This document shows, piece by piece, positions 7,392 through 15,963 of a DNA stretch of 32,624 nt. The notes beneath the pieces were generated by a model. It made no database searches and had not been told where the DNA came from. It saw only the letters and a program-made list of their open reading frames with translations. How positions within the stretch are numbered: position 1 is the first letter of the stretch; each line of letters opens with the position of its first letter. This DNA is from Nocardia tenerifensis NBRC 101015 (GTDB taxonomy: Bacteria; Actinomycetota; Actinomycetes; Mycobacteriales; Mycobacteriaceae): NCBI RefSeq assembly GCF_000308715.1, contig NZ_BAGH01000595.1:1-32624 (forward strand). The letters run 5' to 3'. A program made the position numbers and the translations under genes.

Positions 7392-8387
7392 ATGTCCACA
7401 CGACTACGCCGCGTTCGCCTCGGTATCGCGACACTCGTCGCGGCGGTCGGCCTGTCCGGCCTCGCCGCCTGCGGCAACGACACCGCGAGCCCGGAATCCG
7501 CTGCCTCCCCGGCGGATTCGGCGAACTTCCCGCGCACCCTCGACACACTGATGGGTCAGGTGACGATTCCGCACGCGCCCAAGCGCGTGGTCGTTCTCGA
7601 CACCGCAGAGCTGGACTCGGTCACCCTGCTCGGCGTCAAGCCGGTCGGCGCGGTCATCCCGCACACGAAGACCAGGGGCGGATTCCCGGAGTACCTGGCG
7701 AACAAGGTCGGCGGCGTGACCGACGTCGGCCCGCTGCTCGAACCGAACCTCGAGCGGATCGCCTCGCTGAAGCCCGATCTCATCCTGTCCTCGAAGATCC
7801 GGCACGACAAGATCTACGGCAAGCTCAGCGGCATCGCGCCGACCGTGTTCACCGAGACCACCGGCGGCCCTTGGAAAGAGAACCTCGCGGTGCACGGCAA
7901 GGCGCTCGGGCTCGAGCAGCAGGCCGCGGACGCGCTGAAGAGCTACGAGGGCCGCGCCCGCGCGCTCGGCGACGCCATCAAGGCCAAGAACAACGGCGCG
8001 CTGCCCACCGTGTCGGTCGTCCGCTTCCTGGCCGGCCCGACGCGGCTGTACCAGAGCAACTCGTTCAGCGGCGTGGTGCTCGCGGACATCGGCCTGCCCC
8101 GGCCGGCCTCGCAGGTCTCCACCGATCCCAAGAAGATCATGAAGGAGGTCAGTCCCGAGCAGATCGATCAGGCCGACGCCGACCTGATCTTCGTCGCCAC
8201 CATCGACGATCCGGGCAAGACCGAGAAGGGCGCGGTCACCACCAGCCCCGTCTGGCGTGACCTGCGCGCGGTGCGCGAAGGCAAGGCCATCGAGGTGCCG
8301 GACGAGACCTGGATGTCCGGGATCGGGATCCAGGCCGCCGACCAGATGCTCGCCGACGTGGCGAAGGCGACCGGCGTTTCCAGGTAA
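7392..8387 (+). CDS. Iron-siderophore ABC transporter substrate-binding lipoprotein
   Basis: Extracytoplasmic receptor of the importer, 331 aa. A lipoprotein signal peptide is clear: basic MSTRLRRVRLG, a hydrophobic core, and the lipobox LAAC with the acylated Cys at about residue 27, followed by a Ser/Ala/Pro-rich linker. The rest has the FepB/FhuD type III binding-protein pattern: PKRVVVLDTAELDSVTLLGVKPVG at the N-lobe, LKPDLILSSKI, SGIAPTVFTETTGGPWKENL, a long connecting helix, then the C-lobe with DLIFVATID and the closing ADQMLADVAKATGV. Conserved lobe glutamates (LEPNLERIASL, EVSPEQID) would dock on the permeases. A GAGGG Shine-Dalgarno precedes the ATG. It probably belongs to the iron-box operon. 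Confidence 0.94.
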   Translation: MSTRLRRVRLGIATLVAAVGLSGLAACGNDTASPESAASPADSANFPRTLDTLMGQVTIPHAPKRVVVLDTAELDSVTLLGVKPVGAVIPHTKTRGGFPEYLANKVGGVTDVGPLLEPNLERIASLKPDLILSSKIRHDKIYGKLSGIAPTVFTETTGGPWKENLAVHGKALGLEQQAADALKSYEGRARALGDAIKAKNNGALPTVSVVRFLAGPTRLYQSNSFSGVVLADIGLPRPASQVSTDPKKIMKEVSPEQIDQADADLIFVATIDDPGKTEKGAVTTSPVWRDLRAVREGKAIEVPDETWMSGIGIQAADQMLADVAKATGVSR

Positions 8388-8411
8388 TGCTCAGCTACCG
8401 GGGGAGAAGTG

Positions 8412-8427
8412 GAGTACGGAAGTACTC
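8412..8427. other. Inverted repeat / small hairpin between the binding protein and the amine-oxidase-like pair
   Basis: GAGTAC-GGAA-GTACTC is a perfect 6-bp stem with a GNRA-type GGAA tetraloop, 24 bases after the binding-protein stop and 80 bases before the next start. There is no T-run after it, so it is more likely an mRNA stability or processing hairpin, or an operator, than a terminator. Confidence 0.45.
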
Positions 8428-8507
8428 GCGACCCGTTCGGCCGTGCGTCGAAGGATGACGGGGTGCGGAAAACCGCACGGCAGTCACCAAGAGCATGGAG
8501 TGCGCTC

Positions 8508-9167
8508 ATGGCCGAACGATTCACCCTTCCCCCGCCGGGATTTCTGCGAACGGAGATCATCGATCTCGGACCCGTCATCGATCCGAAGTTCACCGACGCG
8601 CACGACTGGAGCGAGTTCCTCCCGCCGATGCACGCGACGCCGGTGCACTCCCCGGAGCGGGACCTCAGGGCGGCCGACGAGGCCGCGGCCCTCGCACCCG
8701 AGGTGGCGCTGAGCCACGCGGGCGTCAACGACCTGCTCGACGGCAAACGCTACGAGATCATCAGCGTCGGAACGAGATTCGTGGATCGCGACACCGAGTA
8801 CCCGGTCGTCGTCATCTACGACTACACCGACGACATCGTGGTCGAGGCCATCGTCGACGTGGCGCAGCGGTCCCTCGTCGAGCTGCGCACGACGCTGAAC
8901 CAGCCCGCCGTCACCGCGGCCGAGGAGGCTCGCGCCATCGAGCTGGTCCGCCGGGACGGCAGGCTGACCGAGCACGGCATCGACGTCGGCACGGGCGCGG
9001 GGTTGATCGTCGAGGACGTGAACTTCCACAGCTCGCGGTACGGGCATCGCCTGGTCGACCTGCGGTTCGGGCCCGCCGATCGGCGGCTGCCGACCGCGTT
9101 CGCGATCGTGGATCTGAGCGCGCAGGACGTCGCCGAACTCGGCCTGATTCCCGGGGGACTGTCATGA
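8508..9167 (+). CDS. N-domain-like partner of a split copper-amine-oxidase-like protein
   Basis: A 219 aa protein without signal peptide, tentatively matched to the alpha/beta N2/N3 domains that precede the catalytic domain in copper amine oxidases. Visible support: the strand-strand-helix unit YEIISVGTRFVDRDTEYPVV, then YDYTDDIVVEAIVDVAQRSL, followed by a helix introduced by NQPAVTAAEEARAIELVRRD, resembling the 'xPPITAEE...A..I.R.D' helix of N3. The order next to a CuAO-like catalytic domain supports the match, but similarity of this part is weak and mainly structural. The ATG at 8508 is chosen because GGAG lies 7 bases upstream; an upstream GTG at 8409 would add a poorly conserved tail. It is coupled by ATGA to the next gene. 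Confidence 0.6.
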   Translation: MAERFTLPPPGFLRTEIIDLGPVIDPKFTDAHDWSEFLPPMHATPVHSPERDLRAADEAAALAPEVALSHAGVNDLLDGKRYEIISVGTRFVDRDTEYPVVVIYDYTDDIVVEAIVDVAQRSLVELRTTLNQPAVTAAEEARAIELVRRDGRLTEHGIDVGTGAGLIVEDVNFHSSRYGHRLVDLRFGPADRRLPTAFAIVDLSAQDVAELGLIPGGLS

Positions 9168-10009
9168 GCAGCTCGGGCACGATCAGCTGGCCGCCGGAGG
9201 CTCCGGTGTGGAAGTTCTACTGGGAGGTCCTCGACGGCAAGAGCGAGGCCATCGCCTTCCGCGACGTGTTCTACAAGGGCGTCAAGGTGCTGCACCGGGC
9301 CAGCCTGCCGATGATTCGCGTGCAGTACGACGGGGGTGCGGGCGGTCCGTACAAGGACGCGCTGAGCAGCCGCAATATGCAGCGGCCCGTCGCGGTCTAC
9401 GAGGGGAGTCCCGCGCCGGACTACCGCTTCCTCGTCGTGGAGAGCTACCACGTCATCGGCCGCTACCGCCTGCTCAACCGGTGGATCTTCCGCAGCGACG
9501 GCATCATCCTGCCGCAGCTCTACAGCGCGGGCCTGCAACACCCGGCCAATCACCGCCATCACACCTACTGGCGCTTCGACTGGGACATCGATGGCCAAGC
9601 GAACAACCTCGCGCTGCAACACGCACTGACGGGCCAGGATTGGGGCTACGGCCCCGGCTGGATCCCGCGTACGAGCGAGCTGTCCTCGATCCACATCGGC
9701 GACAACCGCTGGGCGGTCCTCAAAAAGGGTTCCGGCCGTGGGTTTCTCATCGACAAGGGGCCGTTCGACGGTGCCAGCGACTGGTTCTCCCGACTCGACG
9801 TCGCGATCACCGCCTACCACGGTCCGGAGGACCTCGGCGGCGCGCTCGGCACCCCGAACGACGACGAGCTCTGGCGACATGTCAACGGGGAGAACACCGA
9901 TGGCGCGGACATCGTCATGTGGTACGTCGCCCACCTCGCCCACGAGGCGCACGACGGCGGCGACGAATGGCACGTCTGCGGGCCGATTCTCCGTCAATTC
10001 GGTTACTGA
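9164..10009 (+). CDS. Compact copper-amine-oxidase-like catalytic domain protein
   Basis: A 281 aa protein resembling the beta-sandwich catalytic domain of copper amine oxidases (normally about 400 residues). Features in order: WKFYWEVLDGKSEAIAFRDVFYKG and VLHRASLPMIRVQYDGG at the entry; VVESYHVIGRYRLLNRWIF around Tyr101, which sits where the TPQ-forming Tyr would be; NHRHHTYWRFDWDIDG, with the His-x-His copper pair at 130 and 132 and the following Asp; and DIVMWYVAHLAH, with His260 where the third copper ligand lies. Oddities: the TPQ consensus N-Y-D/E is G-R-Y-R here, and the Tyr-to-HxH distance is about 29 rather than about 50 residues. Copper binding looks possible; TPQ formation is doubtful. 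It overlaps the upstream gene by ATGA. Confidence 0.7.
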   Translation: MSSSGTISWPPEAPVWKFYWEVLDGKSEAIAFRDVFYKGVKVLHRASLPMIRVQYDGGAGGPYKDALSSRNMQRPVAVYEGSPAPDYRFLVVESYHVIGRYRLLNRWIFRSDGIILPQLYSAGLQHPANHRHHTYWRFDWDIDGQANNLALQHALTGQDWGYGPGWIPRTSELSSIHIGDNRWAVLKKGSGRGFLIDKGPFDGASDWFSRLDVAITAYHGPEDLGGALGTPNDDELWRHVNGENTDGADIVMWYVAHLAHEAHDGGDEWHVCGPILRQFGY

Positions 10010-10015
10010 TCCCGA

Positions 10016-10043
10016 CGCACGCCCCGGGCCGCCGGGGCGTGCG
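10016..10043. terminator. Bidirectional hairpin terminator
   Basis: A 12-bp perfect stem (10016-10027 with 10032-10043) closes a GCCG tetraloop between the convergent amine-oxidase-like and metallopeptidase genes. It starts seven bases after one stop and ends just before the other. There is no long T-run, as is common in high-GC actinobacteria. Confidence 0.7.
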
Positions 10044-10044
10044 C

Positions 10045-11388
10045 TCAGACGGGAAGGTCCGCGCGAAGGCGGAGCACGGCGGCGACGATCGCCGAGGCCT
10101 GGATGGTGACCAGCTGGTGGACCGGGATGGGATGGCCGGGCGCGTTGGTTTCGATGTCGCCGCACCACTTTTCGAAGATCGCGGCGAAGTGGGCGCGCTC
10201 GGCGGCCAGGCCGGGGGAGGGGGCGCGGCCGGCCTGCTCGTCGAGCAGGCGCAGCAGCATGCCGCCCGCGCGGAGGCGGGCGACGCCGACCCAGACGTAG
10301 TCCTCGACGAAAAGCTCGCCGACGGTGGCGATGCGGGATTCGGTGGCGCCGCGTTTGGCGGTGGCGTTGCCGCGCAGCGCGCGCACGGTGTCGGTCAGCG
10401 CCCGCGCGAAAGGGCTCCGGCCGGTCGAACGGTCGGATACCCGGTCGAGCACGCCGCGCACGAGATCGGCGACCTCCTCGTAAGCGGTTGCGGTGGAGCA
10501 CAATACGTTCGCGAGAGAGCGCCCGCTCGGGGTGTCGTCGGTGACCCGCGGGTCGGCCCACAGCGGCACTTCGCAGACCAGCAGGGCGGTTCCGTGCGCC
10601 GCCGCGTAGTCGCGGACGCCGCCGCCGTGCATCATCTCCAGCGGTTCGACCCCATCGGCGACGAGCGTCTCGGCGATCCGCTGGAACCGCGGAAGCTCGA
10701 AAACGCCTGGCGCCCACGTCTTCGCACCGGGCACGTCCGGCTCGCCGTCGAAGATCGGCACGCCTCCCGCCGTGAGCTGGTCGGTGAGTCCGGTCCAGTA
10801 GTCGGGGTCGCCGCCGGTGGTATAGAAGAACCCGCCGCCGAAATCGGCGTTGTGCAGCGACACGATCAGCGCGGGCCGGGTCCGATCGATCAGCTCCATC
10901 AGCGCGAGCGTCTCCGGTAGCGGCGCGCCGATCTCCTTGCCGCGCCACGTGGTAGGAAAGCACCACTCGGGCTGCTCTGCGGCCGGCGGACGGTAGAAGG
11001 CACGGGCGATGCCGCTCCTGGTGCGCTCCCCGGCGAACCAGCCCTCGTTGAGCCGTGTGCCGTCAGGGTCCAGACACAAGACGAAATGCCAAGTGGCGTC
11101 GAGGGTCTGCGCGTCGTCGGCGGTCAGCCTGCCGAGCAGGTGGCGGATCGTCGCCATGCCGATCGGCTCGTTCGGGTGCGGGTTCCCGACGACGACCACC
11201 TGTCTCGGCCCCGACCCGACCCGCACCTCCCGTATCGGATCGCCCCCACGTGAGCGGCCTATGTCGGCGACGGTCACCCGGTCGGGCATCGCCGCGACCA
11301 ACCCGTCGGCGAACTCGCTCAACTCGTCTACCGTGGGGAACACATCACTTCGGTCGACCGGACCGACGATCTCGCGTACATCGTGCAC
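10045..11388 (-). CDS. M14-family zinc carboxypeptidase-like protein
   Basis: Predicted zinc metallopeptidase of 447 aa, without signal peptide and therefore cytoplasmic. Zinc ligands in M14 style are HPNEP (His71 and Glu74) and the third His in VSLHNADFGGG (about His179); Glu273 in LLVCEVPLW is the likely catalytic acid/base. The domain opens with TVDELSEFADGL and IGRSRGGDPI, the usual substrate-lid start of M14 enzymes. After about residue 280 there is a helical C-terminal extension of unknown role. I start at GTG 11388, which has GGAGG 14 bases upstream; an in-frame GTG at 11442 lacks any ribosome-binding site. It lies 121 bases downstream of the GH92 gene on the same strand and may be co-transcribed. 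The substrate could be a peptide or an amide. Confidence 0.85.
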   Translation of the reverse strand: MHDVREIVGPVDRSDVFPTVDELSEFADGLVAAMPDRVTVADIGRSRGGDPIREVRVGSGPRQVVVVGNPHPNEPIGMATIRHLLGRLTADDAQTLDATWHFVLCLDPDGTRLNEGWFAGERTRSGIARAFYRPPAAEQPEWCFPTTWRGKEIGAPLPETLALMELIDRTRPALIVSLHNADFGGGFFYTTGGDPDYWTGLTDQLTAGGVPIFDGEPDVPGAKTWAPGVFELPRFQRIAETLVADGVEPLEMMHGGGVRDYAAAHGTALLVCEVPLWADPRVTDDTPSGRSLANVLCSTATAYEEVADLVRGVLDRVSDRSTGRSPFARALTDTVRALRGNATAKRGATESRIATVGELFVEDYVWVGVARLRAGGMLLRLLDEQAGRAPSPGLAAERAHFAAIFEKWCGDIETNAPGHPIPVHQLVTIQASAIVAAVLRLRADLPV

Positions 11389-11509
11389 CGCTGTACTCGC
11401 ATCCTCCCGCCTTTTCAATAGTGGACTCGACGGGCCGCGCACGGGCGGCTTTGCCCGCAGCCGAATGGTTTTCGCCGAAGCCGACTCATCCGATGACCGA
11501 ACCGGCGGA

Positions 11510-13813
11510 CTACCGCGCGGGCACGCCGAAGGAGGGCGGCGCGTCGGCCTCGGCGGTGCCGAACTCCGGTCCCGGCTCGGCGCCCATGGTGAACTCGAGC
11601 CGGCCGCCCGACAGCGCGAAGGACTCGGGCAGCCACGCTTTCGTGGTGTTCTCGCCGTCCACCCGCAGGGCCTGGATGTACGGGGCGGCGTCGCCGGTCT
11701 CGGGCGCGCAGATCGTGAACCGCTCGCCCGACGAGCGCCGCACCTCGGCCATCGTGAAGGCCGGGCTGTGCACGAAAAGCTCGGCGCGGCCGGGGATCAC
11801 GGGGTAGATGCCGAGCGAGGCCCACACGTACCAGGCCGACATCGTGCCGAGATCATCGTTGCCGACCAGGCCGCCCGGCGTCGGGTCGAACAGCTCCGTC
11901 CGCGCACGCCGAACGACATCCTGTGTGCGAGAGGGCAATCCGGCCCACGCGTACAACCACGGGGTCTGCAGTGTCGGCTCGTTGCCGAGGTAGGCGAACG
12001 GGGCGTGCGGGCCCGCGTTCAGCTGGGTGAAGAACTCGTCCAGCCGCCTGGCCGCCGGGGCGCGGCCGCCCATCAGGCCGAACAGCGCGCCGACATCGCC
12101 GAAGGTCATCCAATGATATTGCGCCCCATTGCCTTCCACGTACCCGTTGGTGTCCTTCGGATCGAAGAACGGATTGAACCAGCCCTCGGCCGAGCGGGGC
12201 TGCAACCAGCCGGTGCGCGGGTTGAACAGGTGCTGCCAGCCGTGCGCGCTGCGCAGGAACTTCTCGGCGACCGCGCCGTTGCCGAGCCGCTGCGCCAGCT
12301 GGGAGATGCCGAAGTCGGCGATGTTGTACTCGAGGGTGTCCGACACCTGACCCGGCACCCAGCCGAGCCGCTGGTACTGGTCGTTGTTCGGCCGCTCGGT
12401 GTAACCGGCCTGTTCGCCGATCCGCTGCGCGCCCACGACCATCGAGTCCAGCGCACCCGCCGCGTCGAAGTCGCGCGCCCCGAACGCGTACGCGCTGGCG
12501 ACGATCGAATGGTACGGATCGCCGTTCATCACCCCGGTGATGGTGTTCTGATGCGACCACCGGTCCCACACGTCACCGAGGACGTGGGCGTTGTCGTACA
12601 TGGACTGGGCGATATCCGAGGCCACGTCGGGGGCCAGCCACGCGAGCAACTGGGCCTCGCTGCGGTAGATGTCCCAGCCGGAGAACGTGGCGTAGTAGTG
12701 GTGCCCGGGGCGTACCTGATGCGTCGCGCCGTCGAATCCGGTGTATCGGCCGTCGATGTCGTCGAACACGTAGGGCTGGAGAAACACGTGGTAGAGCGCG
12801 GTGTAGAAGGTGCGCAGGCGATCCTGGTCGCCGCCGGTGACCTGGATCTGATCGAGCCTGCGCCGCCACGACTCCCGCGCGTCGGCCCGGACCGCGTCGA
12901 AGTTCTTCGCGCCGATCTCGGCGTCGAGGTTGGCTCGGGCGCCCTCGACGCTGACGTAGGACAGGCCCGCGCGCATCTGCACCGGCTGGTCGGAGTCGAA
13001 CTGCAGGAAGGCGCCGGTGCCGCGGCCGTTGTTCGCGATATCGCCGGAGTTCGTGCGCCGCGACGGCGCCGCGCCGCGCGCGTTGGTCGTGCCCGGGTGC
13101 ACGGCGTCGTCGTGCCAGGTGCCCGAGGCGGTGATCGGGCGGTCGAAGGTGGCGTGGAAGTGGACGCGGTACCGGGTGCGCGCGCCGCAGAAGCCGCCGG
13201 TCAGTGCCCATCCCGAGACGGTGTTCCCGTCGATGGTCACCTCGGCATCGTCGACCCCGTTGACCGAGCCGGTGACGTCGAGCAGCAGCGTGCCCGGCTT
13301 GCCCGGCGGGAAGGTGAAGCGGGCGACCCCGGCCCTGGTCGACGCGGTCAGCTCGGTCTGCACGCCGCCGTCGGTGGTCACGCGGTAGTAGCCGGGGCTC
13401 GCCTGCTCCTTCGCGTGATCGAAGGTCTGGAAGTAGCCCGCGCCGTCGACGGCCGGTGAGCGACCGAGGGTCCCGGCGATCGGCATCACCGGAAAGTCTT
13501 GCGCGCCAGTACAACCGGGGCCGGAGATGTGCGACATGGAGAACCCGTAGAGCCGGTTGTCCTCGTATTTGTAACCACCGCCGGCCGTGCGCACGGTGTC
13601 CGGGCTCCACTGCATCATCCCGAACGGCGTGACCGCGCCGGGAAAGGTCATCCCCGCCCCGCCGCCGTGCCCGAAATCGGGCCCGCCGTCCCGCGTACCG
13701 ACAAACGGATTCACGTATTTATTCGAATCGGCCACTGTCTCAGCGTGCGCCACAACGGGAATCAACGGAAGCAACAATGGAACAACAATGCAGGCAAGAC
13801 GGCGACGCGACAT
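11510..13813 (-). CDS. Secreted GH92-family alpha-mannosidase
   Basis: Predicted exo-alpha-mannosidase, usually alpha-1,2, needing Ca2+ (family knowledge); 767 aa, the normal GH92 length. A Sec signal peptide is clear: MSRRRLACIVVPLLLPLIP ending VAHA, so the enzyme is exported. The N-terminal beta-sandwich begins KYVNPFVGTRDGGPDFGHGGGAGMTFPGAV, and the catalytic (alpha/alpha)6 barrel follows from about residue 300. GH92 marks are YATFSGWDIYRSEAQLLAW, the acid in YVEGNGAQYHW (Glu560) and GNDDLGTMSAWYVWASLG (Asp653/654, base and Ca2+ region). The usual EGNAWQY reads EGNGAQY here. The ATG at 13813 has GAGGAG 4-5 bases upstream. It probably trims mannosylated glycans or mannoproteins outside the cell. 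Confidence 0.93.
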   Translation of the reverse strand: MSRRRLACIVVPLLLPLIPVVAHAETVADSNKYVNPFVGTRDGGPDFGHGGGAGMTFPGAVTPFGMMQWSPDTVRTAGGGYKYEDNRLYGFSMSHISGPGCTGAQDFPVMPIAGTLGRSPAVDGAGYFQTFDHAKEQASPGYYRVTTDGGVQTELTASTRAGVARFTFPPGKPGTLLLDVTGSVNGVDDAEVTIDGNTVSGWALTGGFCGARTRYRVHFHATFDRPITASGTWHDDAVHPGTTNARGAAPSRRTNSGDIANNGRGTGAFLQFDSDQPVQMRAGLSYVSVEGARANLDAEIGAKNFDAVRADARESWRRRLDQIQVTGGDQDRLRTFYTALYHVFLQPYVFDDIDGRYTGFDGATHQVRPGHHYYATFSGWDIYRSEAQLLAWLAPDVASDIAQSMYDNAHVLGDVWDRWSHQNTITGVMNGDPYHSIVASAYAFGARDFDAAGALDSMVVGAQRIGEQAGYTERPNNDQYQRLGWVPGQVSDTLEYNIADFGISQLAQRLGNGAVAEKFLRSAHGWQHLFNPRTGWLQPRSAEGWFNPFFDPKDTNGYVEGNGAQYHWMTFGDVGALFGLMGGRAPAARRLDEFFTQLNAGPHAPFAYLGNEPTLQTPWLYAWAGLPSRTQDVVRRARTELFDPTPGGLVGNDDLGTMSAWYVWASLGIYPVIPGRAELFVHSPAFTMAEVRRSSGERFTICAPETGDAAPYIQALRVDGENTTKAWLPESFALSGGRLEFTMGAEPGPEFGTAEADAPPSFGVPAR

Positions 13814-14072
13814 ATGTCTCCTCGACCAGCGTGGCGATTGACGTTGCCCCTGTGCGTGCTCATCCTGGCAGCCCGCCGCCTGCCTTTACCCGTCGACACG
13901 CCGCTGATCAGCGCTTTTGTGGTTTCGAGCGTTCATCTGCACGTGCCGGTGGACCTTGTCCGCGAACCGCGAGTTTCGATACCGCGAGGCCGGTTATGCA
14001 GCAGCAGTACAAGATCGGGCTTGTTGAAGGTGCGAGCCCGGTTGCGAAAAGGTGACGGCGGGAGGCTCGGTC

Positions 14073-14921
14073 GTGGGTGCCGGAGAGTTGTTGGCGTTGG
14101 CTTCGGCGGTGTGTTTCGGCACCACACACTTTCTCAGCGCCTTGCTCGCCCGCCGGGTCGATGCCACCGCGGTGGCGCTGTACGCGCAGATCGGCGGCTG
14201 TGTGCTCATCCTGGCCGCCGCGCCGCTGGTGTCCGCGCCCCACGTCACTGCGTCCGCGCTCGCGTGGGGCGCGCTGTCCGGGATCGGGACCGGGCTCGGC
14301 GTCACGTTTCTGTATCGCGGGGTCAGCGGTGGGCGGTTGAGCGTCGTCGTTCCGCTGAGCGACGTCGGCGCCCTGATGCTGCCGGTGCTGGTCGGCGTGG
14401 TGCTGCTCGGTGAGCGGCCGTCGATGCTGAGCTGGGCGGGCATCGTCGTCGCGCTGCCCGCGCTGTGGTTGGTCTCGCGCTCACCCGGCGAGGAGGACGG
14501 CGACGGGCGCTTCGGCACGGGCAGTGTCGCGGGATTGATCGCCGGGGCTGGGTTCGCCCTTCAGTTCGTCGCGTTGGCGCGGGTCGACGCGGGCGCGGGG
14601 TTGTGGCCGCTGGTCGCGAGCCGGTTCGCGTCGGTGGTCGCGATCGTGCCGCTCGCGGTCAATGCGAAGGTGTCGCCGCGGATGTCACCTCGGCTGCTGC
14701 TCGGGGCGCTCGGTACCGGTGCGCTCGGCACGGTGGCGGTGGCGCTCTACACCTGGGCCACCTGGCAGCAGTTGCTGGCCATCGCCGTCGTGCTGGCCGC
14801 GCTCTATCCCGTCATTCCGGTGGTGCTGGGGCTGACCGTGCTGCGCGAACGGATCTCGCGCACACAGGCTTTCGGGCTCGTGCTGGCCGCCGGTGCTATC
14901 GCGGGCATCGCACTCGCTTGA
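14073..14921 (+). CDS. EamA/DMT-superfamily transporter
   Basis: Ten-helix inner-membrane transporter of 282 aa, made of two repeated five-helix EamA units. Unit one runs from GELLALASAVCFGTTHFLSALLARR to LSWAGIVVALPALWLVSR; a polar PGEEDGDG linker marks the middle; unit two begins AGLIAGAGFALQFVALARV and ends AFGLVLAAGAIAGIALA. Both carry the end-of-unit 'GERPSML' / 'RERISRTQ' signature. GTG 14073 is chosen because GGGAGG (14060-14065) lies seven bases upstream; the GTG at 14052 would place this site inside the gene. Members export amino acids, nucleotides or drugs; no substrate can be assigned. It converges with the following reductase-like gene, 24 bases apart. Confidence 0.9.
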   Translation: MGAGELLALASAVCFGTTHFLSALLARRVDATAVALYAQIGGCVLILAAAPLVSAPHVTASALAWGALSGIGTGLGVTFLYRGVSGGRLSVVVPLSDVGALMLPVLVGVVLLGERPSMLSWAGIVVALPALWLVSRSPGEEDGDGRFGTGSVAGLIAGAGFALQFVALARVDAGAGLWPLVASRFASVVAIVPLAVNAKVSPRMSPRLLLGALGTGALGTVAVALYTWATWQQLLAIAVVLAALYPVIPVVLGLTVLRERISRTQAFGLVLAAGAIAGIALA

Positions 14922-14945
14922 CGGAAGTTCCTGCGGCGGTGTCGT

Positions 14946-15890
14946 TCATCGAGGCGAATTGTCGACACCTAATGTGATCCCGTTGTCACGCAAGGTGTCC
15001 CGCAGGTCCGCGATTCTGAGGATTTCGTGGATCCAGGCGGGCGAGGTGATTCGGCGCAGTACCGCGGTGCGCGCGGCGGCGGCGGTGACCACGGCCGTCG
15101 CCACGGACTGCCCGCGACCGGCCGCCCAGCGGGCGGGGCCGTGGGCGGGCCGGGCGAGCACCACCCATTTATCGCTGCCGGGCATGTGTTTCGGTGTGAG
15201 TGCGCGCAGCGCGGGTGCCCGGGTGAGGAGGGCGAGACCGGCGGTGGCGGCGCGCGAGTCGAGCCGCAGGTAGCTGCGGACCGGGACGCCGAATTCGCGG
15301 GTGAGCCGGTGCTGGTCGGCGAAGTCGGCGCGCAGCGCGGCGGCCGGGGTGTACCCGGACTCGCTCGGCACCTCGAATCGCTTGGGCCTGCTGAAGTTTC
15401 GGACGACGGTGCCGTCGGGATCGGAGAAGTGCTGGCCCAGTAGGCTGTACGTCCACGCGGTCGCGGCCGCGCCGTGCTGCTCGCCGGACCCCAGGCCGAT
15501 CATGATGTCGATCGGACCGCGATGGCTGTCCAAGGCGTCCGCGGCCAGCAGGGTGGTCAGTCCCGGGGCCAGGCCCACGCCGAGCACGACCGGACCGTCG
15601 ACCCGTTCGAGGCGCTGCACGTAGGCGCTGGTCGCGGAGATGTCGAGAAACGGAATCCGCCGCCCCGCGCAGGCCTCGGCCAGCCGGACATCCTCCGCGC
15701 CCGCGCAATTCACCACCGCCGCAACGTTATCCAGCGCGGCCTCGAAACCGTCGAGGTCGGTCAGGTCGAGCACCACGTCCGCGCGCCCCGCATCCCGCCC
15801 CGCCGCCAGCGCCGACAGACCGTCCGTCCGCAGCAGTCGCACGACGTGCCCGCCGACGGCGCCGTACCCACCCAACACCAGCACATTCAT
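14946..15890 (-). CDS. Saccharopine-dehydrogenase-like NAD(P)-binding oxidoreductase
   Basis: A 314 aa protein with an N-terminal Rossmann fold: MNVLVLGGYGAVGGHVVRLL carries GxGxxG, followed by AAGRDAGRADVVLDLTDLDG and VVNCAGAED, the pattern of saccharopine dehydrogenase NADP-binding family proteins (trans-acting enoyl reductase-like and related). The middle (about 110-220) has FLDISATSAYVQRL and VGLAPGLTTLLAADAL, typical of this family, and the C-terminus carries no obvious membrane segment. Its substrate is unknown, and it is unlikely to be true lysine saccharopine dehydrogenase because of its short length. The ATG at 15890 is fixed by GGAGG six bases upstream; earlier in-frame starts are rejected. 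Confidence 0.88.
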   Translation of the reverse strand: MNVLVLGGYGAVGGHVVRLLRTDGLSALAAGRDAGRADVVLDLTDLDGFEAALDNVAAVVNCAGAEDVRLAEACAGRRIPFLDISATSAYVQRLERVDGPVVLGVGLAPGLTTLLAADALDSHRGPIDIMIGLGSGEQHGAAATAWTYSLLGQHFSDPDGTVVRNFSRPKRFEVPSESGYTPAAALRADFADQHRLTREFGVPVRSYLRLDSRAATAGLALLTRAPALRALTPKHMPGSDKWVVLARPAHGPARWAAGRGQSVATAVVTAAAARTAVLRRITSPAWIHEILRIADLRDTLRDNGITLGVDNSPR

Positions 15891-15963
15891 CGACGTCCTC
15901 CGGATGAAGTCGCACCCAGGGAGATCCATGGCCCCGGCGCACTATGCCAGGGTAGTGAAGAGT

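Noticed and set aside
8822..10966. 714-codon open frame on the minus strand across the amine-oxidase-like and metallopeptidase genes
   Set aside because: Arg/Ala/Pro-rich composition and antisense to two well-supported genes; a GC-driven shadow frame.
11009..13459. 816-codon plus-strand open frame antisense to GH92
   Set aside because: The minus strand has a full GH92 enzyme with signal peptide and catalytic motifs; the plus frame has no recognisable domain.
14052..14072. GTG 14052 as start of the EamA transporter
   Set aside because: The GGGAGG ribosome-binding site would lie inside the gene; it is correctly spaced for GTG 14073.
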